From: an uncultured Armatimonadota bacterium
GTDB lineage: Bacteria; Armatimonadota; Fimbriimonadia; Fimbriimonadales; Fimbriimonadaceae
Length of the DNA: 64,000 nt
Direction: 5' to 3'
NCBI GenBank assembly: GCA_903927345.1
Contig: CAIYMO010000055.1
Span: 62,001-126,000, forward strand
Positions 43,113-51,547 of this stretch are shown here, piece by piece. Made by a program: the position numbers and the translations under genes. The first letter of the stretch is position 1. Each line of letters starts with the position of its first letter. The notes below the pieces were generated by a model. It searched no databases and was not told the origin of the DNA. It saw only the letters and a program-made list of their open reading frames with translations.

Positions 43113-43738
43113 ACAAGAAGCTACTCGCAGAGTTTTTGGGGACGTTTGGGATTGTCTTCGCTCCACTAATGGCATCTGCGGCGAAGACTGATCTCGCGAT
43201 TGCGGCCTGGGTTTCTGGGTTAGCAGTAATGGCGATGATCTACGTCTTTGGACCAATCTCAGGTGCGCAGTTTAACCCGGCGGTCACGATTGCTTTGGCG
43301 GTCTCTAAAAAGCAAGAACGGTCGGTTGTCGTGCCGTACATCGTTGCTCAAATCCTTGGCGGACTTGCGGCAGGTCTTCTCGGTTTGCTCCTGTTCGGTG
43401 GAGCGTTTGGGACTCATGTGCCTTCTGCGCCCGACGCATTTGTGCGGAACATTGGAACGGAGATCGTGCTTTCGACAATTCTGATGGCGGTCATCTTTGC
43501 GGTGATACGTAAGGAGAATCCGCTCGCTCCGGTTGTCATCGGTCTGACGGTTGTCCTTCTGGTGATGATGGGTGGAAACATCACGGGTGGGTCGATGAAC
43601 CCGGCCCGATCACTTGGCCCCGATATCGTTGGTGGCGCTCAGACTTTGGGAAGCATTTGGGTTTATCTCATCGGTCCCCCAGTCGGCATGTTGCTCGCGG
43701 TAATGCTCGAACGCGTGTTCTTCACGAGTTCGGACTAA
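43109..43738 (+). CDS. Aquaporin-like channel, probable arsenite exit route (AqpS-like)
   Basis: A 209-aa MIP-family membrane channel. Six hydrophobic segments and two half-helices carry the NPA motifs QFNPAVT and SMNPARSLGP. It starts with TTG in an ATGGCTTGA overlap with arsC, after a strong GGAGGAG site. In Sinorhizobium meliloti, AqpS in an ars operon lets arsenite flow out once ArsC has made it inside. The operon position here supports that role. A plain water or glycerol channel cannot be excluded. Confidence 0.8.
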   Translation: MNKKLLAEFLGTFGIVFAPLMASAAKTDLAIAAWVSGLAVMAMIYVFGPISGAQFNPAVTIALAVSKKQERSVVVPYIVAQILGGLAAGLLGLLLFGGAFGTHVPSAPDAFVRNIGTEIVLSTILMAVIFAVIRKENPLAPVVIGLTVVLLVMMGGNITGGSMNPARSLGPDIVGGAQTLGSIWVYLIGPPVGMLLAVMLERVFFTSSD

Positions 43739-43747
43739 ACTGGCGGG

Positions 43748-44104
43748 ATGAGGACGTCGATCGTCGTTGCGGCTTGCGGTGGACTCGCGTGCACGTTCAG
43801 CTTAGCGATGCTGACCTGGAATTGGGACGCTCAAGGTGGGTGCCTTCTGTTCCCGATTGGGCTGGGATACTTGGCATTCTGGTTTGTGCCACTGATGAGC
43901 TACGCCTTCCCGAAGCCGCAGGAGTCAAAGACCATCTCTCCCGATGAGTGGGTGTTTCGGAAGCGCTCGAGCTGGGCCGTCTTTCTAGGGGGAGTGTTGT
44001 TGACCTGCTGGGCTCTGAGTTTGCCGTCTCCCATCAAGCGCAAAGAAGATCTCCGCTGTTATCAACATGTCCTGCCTTACCAATCTCAACCCGGTTGCAA
44101 GTAA
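43748..44104 (+). CDS. Small membrane protein of unknown function
   Basis: A 118-aa protein with three hydrophobic helices (ACGGLACTFSLAMLTWNW; LLFPIGLGYLAFWFVPLM; WAVFLGGVLLTCWALS) and a Cys at the C-terminal end. It lies 9 bases after the aquaporin gene and may share the ars transcript, but nothing in its sequence links it to arsenic. The function is unknown. Confidence 0.5.
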   Translation: MRTSIVVAACGGLACTFSLAMLTWNWDAQGGCLLFPIGLGYLAFWFVPLMSYAFPKPQESKTISPDEWVFRKRSSWAVFLGGVLLTCWALSLPSPIKRKEDLRCYQHVLPYQSQPGCK

Positions 44105-44206
44105 CCGCTAAATTAGATTTGGGAGACGTTGGACACTAGATACCACCTCAGTCCCCTACTTAAGTGCGTCCAGCTCCAACTACTTTGTATAAAAGTTCGA
44201 CTGTTC

Positions 44207-44722
44207 TTAGATCAGAGGTCGACCGTCAGCATCTCTCTCGCTTCCTGTGAAGATGCTTATGGCATTGATAAGTGCCCAAATCCCTGTGATGATGCCCCCG
44301 TACCCGCAAGTCAACAAGCAGATTAGGAGCATGGTGATTCCAAGCCCATTTTTCCCTAGATAAAACTGGTGAATACCGATCCCACCGAGGAACAATGCAA
44401 GCAACCCGGCAACCATTCGTGATTTGTTTGGATATGCGTGACCATACGGACCTGTCGGCATTGTGTTATTCACAACTACTTGAACGTTTCCGTTCCCTGA
44501 TTGCCTGGCGGGCTGTATCGGAGGCGTTTGGAAGGGTAAAGGAGGGGCGTTCTGAAACAGCGGTTGGACCAACATGAACGTATTTGCCGGGGCATGCTGA
44601 CCTGACACGGCGTCAATAAGAATGGTGTGGGTTGTTACTCGACCGTCGATAACCCACTGCTGGAGGACTGTCATATCAACTGGACCGTAAACCTGTCCAT
44701 TATGACCAACAACTGAATACAT
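44207..44722 (-). CDS. GYF-like plus TM2-domain membrane protein
   Basis: A 171-aa protein from the ATG at 44722. Residues 1-55 resemble a bacterial GYF_2 domain (SVVGHNGQVYGPVDMTVLQQ; WVIDGRVTTHTIL). A Pro/Gln-rich linker follows. The C-terminal TM2 domain has two helices (MVAGLLALFLGGIGIHQFYL; GIITGIWALINAISIF) and the HQFYLGKNGLG turn. TM2 proteins are widespread and of unknown function. It faces away from the ars operon and reads alone. Confidence 0.72.
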   Translation of the reverse strand: MYSVVGHNGQVYGPVDMTVLQQWVIDGRVTTHTILIDAVSGQHAPANTFMLVQPLFQNAPPLPFQTPPIQPARQSGNGNVQVVVNNTMPTGPYGHAYPNKSRMVAGLLALFLGGIGIHQFYLGKNGLGITMLLICLLTCGYGGIITGIWALINAISIFTGSERDADGRPLI

Positions 44723-44844
44723 AGTGAGAGCATAACATGATTCAAGTCCGATCGGCAATCCACATAAACCGAACTTTTGTGAATAACATATAGTTCGTTT
44801 GTAAGACACAACAGCCTTAAAGATCGCGCTCTAATCGGTAGCCT

Positions 44845-45291
44845 GTGAATCTTGCTCCCGGTAAGCTCAATGTGAATCTCATGGCGACGCAGTGGAAAGT
44901 TCGAGCGACCGAGGTGACTCCTCAGCGGACGGCGGTGATTGTGATCGCGATCCTTCTTGGCGTGGTGGGTGGGTTTGCGCTCCGGATTCCGCTGCTTGCG
45001 ATCATGGCACTCGGCTTCTTTTCGCCCATCTTATTTGAATACTTTGCTGGGAAGAAGTGTGAGGTGTCTGATGTGGGAGCGACCGCCGGATTTAGCACGA
45101 TCACTTGGGACAGAGTGAAAAGCGTGAAAGTTGAAGAAAACGCGGTACAACTGTCCCCGTTTGAGTCAGAATCAAGGCTCGATGCGACGCGCGGAGTCCG
45201 ATTGGTCTTCGATGCGAACGTCGACCGAGAAGGGGTGATGGAAATCATCCGCTCTCATTTAGGCAAAGATGTTCGATTTTTGGGAGGATGA
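44845..45291 (+). CDS. Membrane-anchored PH-like (YcxB-like) protein, first gene of the unknown membrane operon
   Basis: A 148-aa protein starting at GTG 44845. Two hydrophobic helices span about residues 27-66 (AVIVIAILLGVVGGFALRIP; LAIMALGFFSPILFEYF). They are followed by a soluble part in which TITWDRVKSVKVEENAVQL and a charged, strand-rich stretch resemble the bacterial PH / YcxB-like fold. The match is by eye and moderate. Its last 23 bases overlap the next gene, suggesting coupling. It probably starts the conserved membrane cassette. Confidence 0.55.
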   Translation: MNLAPGKLNVNLMATQWKVRATEVTPQRTAVIVIAILLGVVGGFALRIPLLAIMALGFFSPILFEYFAGKKCEVSDVGATAGFSTITWDRVKSVKVEENAVQLSPFESESRLDATRGVRLVFDANVDREGVMEIIRSHLGKDVRFLGG

Positions 45292-45592
45292 GCTCAGCGA
45301 AGAGCAAACCGAAGAACTTCTGCAGAAAGCTGCAGGAGAGATCAGGAAGCGCAAGTTGGAAGCTCCTGCCATCCTGTTTTTCGAAATGCACAAGCCAATC
45401 TCCAACGTCATGGCCCACCTGACTCTGGTCAGCGCGCCGATGTTGGTGCCATTTTTAGGCTTTGATTTCGTGAATCAATATAGTAATTTGTTGAGAAAGC
45501 GGGATAATGTCGAACGTCTGATCTGTATCCTGGAAGAAATTCCGGGCGATGAGCCGCAGTTATTGGAGACTTCATGCCAGAAAAACAAATAG
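45269..45592 (+). CDS. Short conserved protein of the unknown membrane operon
   Basis: A 107-aa protein. The N-terminal helix is acidic (WEDELSEEQTEELLQKAAGE). A conserved centre reads APAILFFEMHKPISNVMAHL, then LTLVSAPMLVPFLGFDFV and a C-terminal helix (SNLLRKRDNVERLICILEE). One amphipathic or hydrophobic segment could touch the membrane. I recall similar short proteins from Chloroflexota and related genomes but not a name. It overlaps both neighbours (23 and 19 bases). Confidence 0.55.
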   Translation: MFDFWEDELSEEQTEELLQKAAGEIRKRKLEAPAILFFEMHKPISNVMAHLTLVSAPMLVPFLGFDFVNQYSNLLRKRDNVERLICILEEIPGDEPQLLETSCQKNK

Positions 45593-46581
45593 GAGCTTGG
45601 TCTTTGGACAGCCAAATGCTAGGCGCGAACTATTGGGACGTAGGGTGGTTTGGGCTGCTCTTCACCCTTATGATTATCGTTTTCATCGTTTTCAACGTGA
45701 AAAGAGCCGGTAAGGGTGACAACCTGTTTATCCGACGCATCTCAGGTTTGAACGCGATCGATGAGGCCGTTGGGCGTGCCACCGAGATGGGAAGACCGGT
45801 CCTGATGGTTCCCGGACTTTCGGATCCCGTTAACGCGACCGCTGTCCAGGCGATCAACATTTGCGCTCACGTTGCAAAGACGGCTGCGAAGTTCAGTAAC
45901 CCGATCATCATGTGCGCCTATTCGGCATCGATGTTCACACTGGCGCAAGAAGTCATCCGAGATACCTATCAGTCCGAAGGGTATCCCGAGCGATTCGATC
46001 CAGACTCCGTTCGATTTATCTCTGACCGACAATTCGCATTCGCGGCGGGTGTCTCGGGAATCATCCACCGAGAACAGACGGCTGCTGCGTTCTTCCTTGG
46101 TGAGTTCTATGCTGAGTCGCTGATCTTTGCCGAGACGGCAAACTCGATCGGTGCGATTCAGGTTGCATCTTCCACGGAAGCTACTCAAACCCCATTCTTC
46201 ATCGCGGCTTGCGACTACGTTCTTATTGGTGACGAGTTCTATGCGGCGTCCGCTTATCTGACCCGTGACCCGATCATGGTCGGTTCGCTGGTCGGTCAAG
46301 ACTGGTCCAAGATGGTCGCGATCGCGTTCATTGCACTGGGCTGCTTGAACGCATCGGTCACTCAATACAACCTGGCCAAGGAAACGGCAGAGGTTGTCGA
46401 GATTTATAAAGACGATCAGGAAGGGCTGACTAAGCAGATTGAGGTCATGACTGAAGAGCACAAGAAGGACTTTTCAATCTCCCGGCTCATCAAGGCGGAG
46501 AAGCCACCTAAGGACCTGAAGATTGTGCGAAAGCCCGCTCCAGCAGAGCCTGGCGCACCGGCACCGGAGGCAACTAAGTGA
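45574..46581 (+). CDS. Membrane protein, resembles the DUF6754 family
   Basis: A 335-aa protein with an N-terminal transmembrane helix (GWFGLLFTLMIIVFIVFNVK, about 24-43). It is followed by a soluble region: LNAIDEAVGRATEMGRPVLM; AINICAHVAKTAAKFSNPII; FAAGVSGIIHREQTAAAFFL; ATQTPFFIAACDYVLIGDEF. A hydrophobic helix lies near residue 250 and a basic, Pro-rich tail ends it. I recall this layout as DUF6754, unverified. It overlaps the preceding gene by 19 bases and the next start by 4 (GTGA). Confidence 0.6.
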   Translation: MPEKQIGAWSLDSQMLGANYWDVGWFGLLFTLMIIVFIVFNVKRAGKGDNLFIRRISGLNAIDEAVGRATEMGRPVLMVPGLSDPVNATAVQAINICAHVAKTAAKFSNPIIMCAYSASMFTLAQEVIRDTYQSEGYPERFDPDSVRFISDRQFAFAAGVSGIIHREQTAAAFFLGEFYAESLIFAETANSIGAIQVASSTEATQTPFFIAACDYVLIGDEFYAASAYLTRDPIMVGSLVGQDWSKMVAIAFIALGCLNASVTQYNLAKETAEVVEIYKDDQEGLTKQIEVMTEEHKKDFSISRLIKAEKPPKDLKIVRKPAPAEPGAPAPEATK

Positions 46582-47477
46582 ACGATACATTTTGGGCAAG
46601 AAACCCGCAAGGCGATTTGAAGATGTTCATCGCCGGGGGACTGATCCTCGGGATCGTTCTCTTCCTTGCGGTGATGAATACTCCGATTCAAGCACGGCGG
46701 CCACTTGTTTGGCTGGTGACGTTCTTGTCGGGCGGCTTTATGGTGGCGTACACCTACTGGCCTAAGCCGATCAACTTTGACGCCAAGACTGAACTTCCTC
46801 GAAACGGGGTCGAATCTGTTGGTTCATTCCTTCAGCAGTCGTTTGGAACTGTCTCTAGCTTCGTCCAGATTATTGCGGCGTTCCTGCTTGGACTGGGAAT
46901 CTTTAGCCTGCTCAAGATTCACTTGACCAACATTGCACGAAAGAAGAAAGACTGGGTCTTCAGTGTGGTTCTTCTTGTCTCGATGTTCAGCATGATCATC
47001 TTCGGATACTGGGACTTCAGCATTCGCCAAGGGAACAAGGCGATCGACTTTGACGATCCTCAGTTCTGGCAGATGCCGAACATGGTTCGCGACTTCCTGT
47101 TCGACGGCCTTCTTCAGCAGATGGACGCAGCAATGTTCTCGATCATTGCGTTCTTTATCCTTTCCGCGGCCTACCGAGCGTTTCGTGCTCGATCGGTCGA
47201 GGCGACAATCCTGCTCGGAACTGCGCTCCTCGTGATCCTCTCGCTCATGGGAGTTGTTGCGGGAATGTGGGATGACGCGGTGGTCGCAATGGCTGGAACT
47301 GACAAGTCAGCGAAGGCTGATTTCCTTCTCAACTTTAAGATCACAGAGGTCGCGGGGTGGATCAAAAACACCTTCCAGACTCCGGCGATCACGGGCATCA
47401 AGTTTGGTATCGGTCTTGGAACCATTTCCATGGCTCTCCGAATCTGGCTCGGTCTGGAAAAGGGAGGTAAAGCATGA
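46578..47477 (+). CDS. Multi-pass membrane protein of the unknown membrane operon
   Basis: A 299-aa protein with about seven membrane helices (FIAGGLILGIVLFLAVMN; LVWLVTFLSGGFMVAYTYW; IIAAFLLGLGIFSLLKI; VFSVVLLVSMFSMIIFGYW; AMFSIIAFFILSAAYRAF; ILLGTALLVILSLMGVVAGM; FGIGLGTISMALRIWLGL). A loop of Asp-rich, aromatic character (WDFSIRQGNKAIDFDDPQFW) may be functionally important. It starts within a GTGA overlap and ends in an ATGA overlap. I recognise no family. Confidence 0.6.
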   Translation: MNDTFWARNPQGDLKMFIAGGLILGIVLFLAVMNTPIQARRPLVWLVTFLSGGFMVAYTYWPKPINFDAKTELPRNGVESVGSFLQQSFGTVSSFVQIIAAFLLGLGIFSLLKIHLTNIARKKKDWVFSVVLLVSMFSMIIFGYWDFSIRQGNKAIDFDDPQFWQMPNMVRDFLFDGLLQQMDAAMFSIIAFFILSAAYRAFRARSVEATILLGTALLVILSLMGVVAGMWDDAVVAMAGTDKSAKADFLLNFKITEVAGWIKNTFQTPAITGIKFGIGLGTISMALRIWLGLEKGGKA

Positions 47478-48415
47478 AAAAAGGTGGAATTCCAAAGTTC
47501 GTTATCTACGCGTTGCTGATTGCATGCTGTTCGATTCCTCTCTTCTTTAAGATCCCGATTCCGAACAAGCCAAGCGAACCTTCGGTTGACTTCTACAAGA
47601 CTCTATCGGCACTCAAGGAAGGCGATGTTGTTCTTGTCGGTAGCGACTGGACTGGTTCCACTCGCGGCGAGAGCAAAGGACACATGAAAGCGATCCTTCG
47701 CACCTTGATGCGAAAGAAAGTCAAGTTCGTCATCTGGAGTACTGCGGATCCACAGGCTCCACGAGCTGCCCTTGACGTCATCGCAGAGGTTAATGCTGAG
47801 CGAGTCGCGAACAAGGAAGAGAAGTATCAACGCTGGACTCAGTGGGTCAGCGCTGGCTACTATCCAAACTCGGACGTTGCGATCAACTCGGTCGCCCAGG
47901 ACATCAAGACGGCCTTCGGCGCACGTCGTGAGAACGACACCACCGGCGTTCAGCAACCGCTGTTCAAGAGCCCGGTGATGGAGAAGATCAAGAGCGTGAC
48001 CGACTTCGATCTCGTGATTGACGTCACTGCTTCCAAGACGACTGACTTCCACGTTCAGTTTATTAGTGCCAAGAACGTTCCGCTCATGTTCGCCGTCACC
48101 GGCGTCATGGGGCCAGAAACCCAGGTGTTCTACAACTCCAAGCAGATCAAAGGCTTCCTCTCAGGACTCAAAGGAGTCTTCGATATGGAGCAGATGATGG
48201 AGAAGGGAGTCAACGTCAAGGACGCAAACGGCGTTGCCGCTGTTTCTTCCGATCGAGTGCCGGGCGAGATTGCTCCGTTGCCGGGAGTGAGCGTTGGTCA
48301 AGGAACCAAGTACTATCCCACGCTCCACGTTGCTTTGTTGTTGATGATCGTGATGATCGGTATCGGAAACTATGAAATGCTTGCCGCTCGCAAGCGACAA
48401 GGAGGAAAGGCATGA
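47474..48415 (+). CDS. Membrane-anchored protein with a large soluble domain, unknown membrane operon
   Basis: A 313-aa protein with an N-terminal transmembrane helix (about 8-27) and a second near the C-terminus (ALLLMIVMIGIGNYEML). Between them a soluble domain of about 250 residues, probably outside, has a mixed alpha/beta look: KEGDVVLVGSDWTGSTRGES; LRTLMRKKVKFVIWSTADP; VTDFDLVIDVTASKTTDF; VPLMFAVTGVMGPETQVFY. The strand-loop pattern suggests a Rossmann-like or SIS-like core. No catalytic signature is clear. Both ends are ATGA overlaps. Confidence 0.6.
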   Translation: MKKGGIPKFVIYALLIACCSIPLFFKIPIPNKPSEPSVDFYKTLSALKEGDVVLVGSDWTGSTRGESKGHMKAILRTLMRKKVKFVIWSTADPQAPRAALDVIAEVNAERVANKEEKYQRWTQWVSAGYYPNSDVAINSVAQDIKTAFGARRENDTTGVQQPLFKSPVMEKIKSVTDFDLVIDVTASKTTDFHVQFISAKNVPLMFAVTGVMGPETQVFYNSKQIKGFLSGLKGVFDMEQMMEKGVNVKDANGVAAVSSDRVPGEIAPLPGVSVGQGTKYYPTLHVALLLMIVMIGIGNYEMLAARKRQGGKA

Positions 48416-49155
48416 AGCCAGAACAGATCGAAACTTACAGGACAGTCGCCGCTGCGGCGGGAGTGCTCGCAACTCTGGGTCTCTTCAGCGTCCTCTACAA
48501 AGAGAACAAGTTCTACCGACTTTTTGAGCATATTTTCCTTGGCCTCGCAGCCGGTTGGTCTGCGGTTGCAGTCTGGACCGAATCGCTTCGAGAAATCTGG
48601 TGGGACAAGCTGACGGGCGTTGTTGAGACGACCGGCGTTGTTACTGAGCCAGGTCGATGGGCTTACATCCTCCTGATTCCGATTGGCGCCATGGGCTACA
48701 TGGTCTTCAGCAAGAAGCACAACTGGATGGCTAAGATCCCTATGGGCGTCTTGCTAGGAATCTGGTCGGGTCAGCAGATCCAGTCTTACTGGACTGTCTA
48801 TGGTCCTCAGATGAAGCAGGGAATGCTCCCGATTGTTCCGACCGCCTTTGATCAGGTGATCGCACGATCGGATCGAACGCCTGAACTGGCCGCAGTGACC
48901 ATCACTTGGTCGCAGGCAATCTCGAACTTCTTGTTCGTGTTCACGCTTCTTTCGGTTCTGAGCTACTTCCTGTTCAGCTTCGAAGTGAAGAACAAGGCGC
49001 TGAAGCAAGTGAACGTTGCGGGTCGATACCTGTTGATGATCGGTTTTGGTGCAATCTTCGGAAGCACTGTTATGATGCGATTCTCGCTGGTTATTGACCG
49101 CATGTACTTCATCTGGGACGAGTTCCTGATGAAGCGCGTTCTGCATATTGGCTAG
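48412..49155 (+). CDS. Multi-pass membrane protein, last gene of the unknown membrane operon
   Basis: A 247-aa protein with six or so hydrophobic helices (AAAGVLATLGLFSVLYKEN; IFLGLAAGWSAVAVWTES; AYILLIPIGAMGYMVFSKK; IPMGVLLGIWSGQQIQSYW; NFLFVFTLLSVLSYFLFSF; LLMIGFGAIFGSTVMMRFS). It carries charged loops and ends VIDRMYFIWDEFLMKRVLHI. It overlaps the previous gene by ATGA. recO begins 2 bases after its stop, so recO is translated from the same transcript. The function is unknown. Confidence 0.6.
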   Translation: MKPEQIETYRTVAAAAGVLATLGLFSVLYKENKFYRLFEHIFLGLAAGWSAVAVWTESLREIWWDKLTGVVETTGVVTEPGRWAYILLIPIGAMGYMVFSKKHNWMAKIPMGVLLGIWSGQQIQSYWTVYGPQMKQGMLPIVPTAFDQVIARSDRTPELAAVTITWSQAISNFLFVFTLLSVLSYFLFSFEVKNKALKQVNVAGRYLLMIGFGAIFGSTVMMRFSLVIDRMYFIWDEFLMKRVLHIG

Positions 49156-49157
49156 TA

Positions 49158-49904
49158 ATGGAACATACCGTTGAGGCCATTGTGCTGAGACGACGAGACG
49201 CCGGTGAATCTGACCGGCGTCTCGTTTGCTTTACAAGGGAGCTCGGAAAGATTGATTTGGTCGCCAAGGGAGCGCGGAAGCCGACTTCTCGACTCCGATC
49301 CGTGAGCGAACCTCTGAGCGTTGCCCGGGTGACCTTCGCCGACGGACGCCACCAAAAATTTATACAACAGGCGCAGCCAGTCTCTGCGTATCGCGGACTC
49401 CGCACAGACTACGAAAGACTAACCCTCGCTCTCGCCTGGGCAGAAGTTGTCTCCTACGTAGCGCCGTATGAAGATCCCATCGAGGAAGTCTTTACGCTCT
49501 GCGTTCAGGCGCTGGAGGCAATTGAGAGCCATCCGAAGCCGAAGGTGGCACTTGCGTGGGCAGAGGTTGCCCTTCTGAATGAAACGGGATTCTTGCCGAG
49601 CTTTGGCTCGTGCGTCATCACCGGTTGCGATGTAAAGGAAGCTGACGCGATGGTCTCTCCTCGAGCAGGCGGCTACGTTTGCCGCGACGAGGCCGGAGAG
49701 TACGCAGATCGGTTTATCGTTCGAGCGGAAGTGCTGTACGGCTTGAACGCTCTCCAGGGTCTGGATGCACCTCCCCCGGGGCTGAGATTCGTTGACGAAA
49801 CACTCAATGCTTTGCAGCCGTTTTGGCTAAATATTTGCGAAGCACCGCTCCATGCACGCTCACATCTGATGGAGTCTTTGGCATTCGGAACGGGCGGAGC
49901 CTGA
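49158..49904 (+). CDS. recO: DNA repair protein RecO
   Basis: A 248-aa mediator that loads RecA on gapped DNA with RecR/RecF. It begins MEHTVEAIVLRRRDAGESDR then LVCFTRELGKIDLVAKGARK, the RecO OB-fold. The zinc finger is altered: CVITGC appears, and a later Cys in YVCRDEAGE may complete it. Its length is typical. It lies directly after the unknown membrane operon. The name rests on the OB-fold N-terminus, since RecO C-termini vary. Confidence 0.87.
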   Translation: MEHTVEAIVLRRRDAGESDRRLVCFTRELGKIDLVAKGARKPTSRLRSVSEPLSVARVTFADGRHQKFIQQAQPVSAYRGLRTDYERLTLALAWAEVVSYVAPYEDPIEEVFTLCVQALEAIESHPKPKVALAWAEVALLNETGFLPSFGSCVITGCDVKEADAMVSPRAGGYVCRDEAGEYADRFIVRAEVLYGLNALQGLDAPPPGLRFVDETLNALQPFWLNICEAPLHARSHLMESLAFGTGGA

Positions 49905-49915
49905 GTTCAAGTAAA

Positions 49916-51547
49916 ATGCCAGTTAAGATGCGAGCATTCGGTCTCTTGGTCATTGGCGCAATTTCGATCGTTCTAGTCGGTTGCGGTTCCGGTTCGGGTT
50001 CTGGTGGAGGCGGAGGGTTTAGCTCACGCGGCACCGAGGGTAAAGCTGGGGTGTTCCGATACCCATTGCCAACCAACCCAACTTCTCTGGATCCAGGCAA
50101 AGTACAGGACGGCGATACCATCGACGTCTGCCAGCAAGTGTTCGAAGGTTTGGTCAAGTGGGGCGAGGACAATACCGTACAGCCTAACCTCGCCGAGCGA
50201 TGGGATATCCAAGACGGCGGAAAGACGTATGTATTCCACCTCAAGAAGGGCGTCAAGTTCCACAACGGTCGCGAGCTGAAGGCTGCAGACGTCAAGTGGT
50301 GCTGGGAGCGCGTGGGAACGCGAGCCTATGGTTCCAGCACGGCAGAGACTTACATGGCTGACATCGTCGGCGTGAAGGAGAAGCTGGCAGGAAAGTCACC
50401 CGAGATCACTGGCGCTAAAGTTATCGACGATTACACTTTCCAGGTCACCATCGACAAGCCTCGCCCATACTTCCTCGGAAAGCTGACCTATGCCTGCGCG
50501 TATGTTTACGCAAAAGAGGCTCTTCCTGACGGAATGAAGGATATGGCGACCGTCGAGCAGATGGTTGGCACCGGCCCTTACAAGTTCGAAAAGTTCACAC
50601 CAGAAGAGATCGTCATTCTTGCCGCAAACAAGGATTATCACGGTGGCGCGCCTGCCTTGGAGAAGATTGAGCGACCAGTCATCAAGGATGCACAGAGCCG
50701 CCTCAACAAGTTCAAGACCGGGGAAATCGACCTCGTTGCTTTGGAGCGAGCAGACCTTCCAGCCATCGACAAGGATGCGACTCTCAAGGCACAGCTCAAG
50801 TTCTTTGATCGACCTTCGATGTACTACGTTGGTCTTAACACCGACGTGGTTCCTGCCCTTAAGGACCGACGAGTTCGACAGGCAATCGGAATGGCGATTG
50901 ACCGAGACAAGATCGTCAACGACATCTTGGGCGGGATCAACCGACGCGCCGATTCGATTCTTCCTCCAAGCGTCCTCGGATTCCGAGAGAACACGAACTA
51001 CTTGAAGTTTGATATCGCAAAAGCGAAGGCACTTCTCGCTGAAGCTGGCTTCCCAGATGGAAAGGGCTTCCCGGCTGTTCAGTTCAGCTACCGCGATGGC
51101 CGACCTGACGTTGAGCTCGTTGCTCAGGCTGTCCAGCAGCAACTCAAGCAGAATCTCGGAATCGAGTTCCAGTCGCGCAAGGTTGAGTGGGGCGCTTATC
51201 TGAAAGAACACAACAGCCGAAAGCTGCCTGCGTTCCACATGCGATGGGCGGCCGACTACCTGGATGCTGAGAACTTCCTCTCACAGCTTTTGGCTAGCTA
51301 TGGCAACGAGAACAAAGTGAACTACAAGAACGCTGAGTTCGACAAGCTCTGTTCTGAAGCAGACGGAATTCTTGATGAAGCAAAGCGCAAGGAGCTTTAC
51401 GGAAAGGCAGAGGATATCGTCCTCCAAGACGCTCCGTTCATTCCGATCTACTTCCAGAAGGATGCTGAGCTGATCAGCGCTCGCGTCAGCGGGCTGCGTG
51501 AGTCAGCGTTTGGCCACCTTCCCCACACGAAGACGGCAGTCAAGTAA
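49916..51547 (+). CDS. Peptide-type ABC transporter substrate-binding lipoprotein (SBP_bac_5)
   Basis: A 543-aa extracytoplasmic binding protein of the OppA/DppA class. The ATG at 49916 gives a lipoprotein signal with lipobox LVGC (about residue 23-26), followed by a Gly/Ser spacer. Family signatures are FRYPLPTNPTSLDPGKVQDG, WGEDNTVQPNLAERWDIQDG with KKGVKFHNGRELKAADVKW, and the later RQAIGMAIDRDKI. The ligand, such as oligopeptide, nickel or sugar, is unknown. No permease or ATPase of the Opp type is adjacent. It overlaps the AraC-type gene by one base. Confidence 0.88.
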   Translation: MPVKMRAFGLLVIGAISIVLVGCGSGSGSGGGGGFSSRGTEGKAGVFRYPLPTNPTSLDPGKVQDGDTIDVCQQVFEGLVKWGEDNTVQPNLAERWDIQDGGKTYVFHLKKGVKFHNGRELKAADVKWCWERVGTRAYGSSTAETYMADIVGVKEKLAGKSPEITGAKVIDDYTFQVTIDKPRPYFLGKLTYACAYVYAKEALPDGMKDMATVEQMVGTGPYKFEKFTPEEIVILAANKDYHGGAPALEKIERPVIKDAQSRLNKFKTGEIDLVALERADLPAIDKDATLKAQLKFFDRPSMYYVGLNTDVVPALKDRRVRQAIGMAIDRDKIVNDILGGINRRADSILPPSVLGFRENTNYLKFDIAKAKALLAEAGFPDGKGFPAVQFSYRDGRPDVELVAQAVQQQLKQNLGIEFQSRKVEWGAYLKEHNSRKLPAFHMRWAADYLDAENFLSQLLASYGNENKVNYKNAEFDKLCSEADGILDEAKRKELYGKAEDIVLQDAPFIPIYFQKDAELISARVSGLRESAFGHLPHTKTAVK

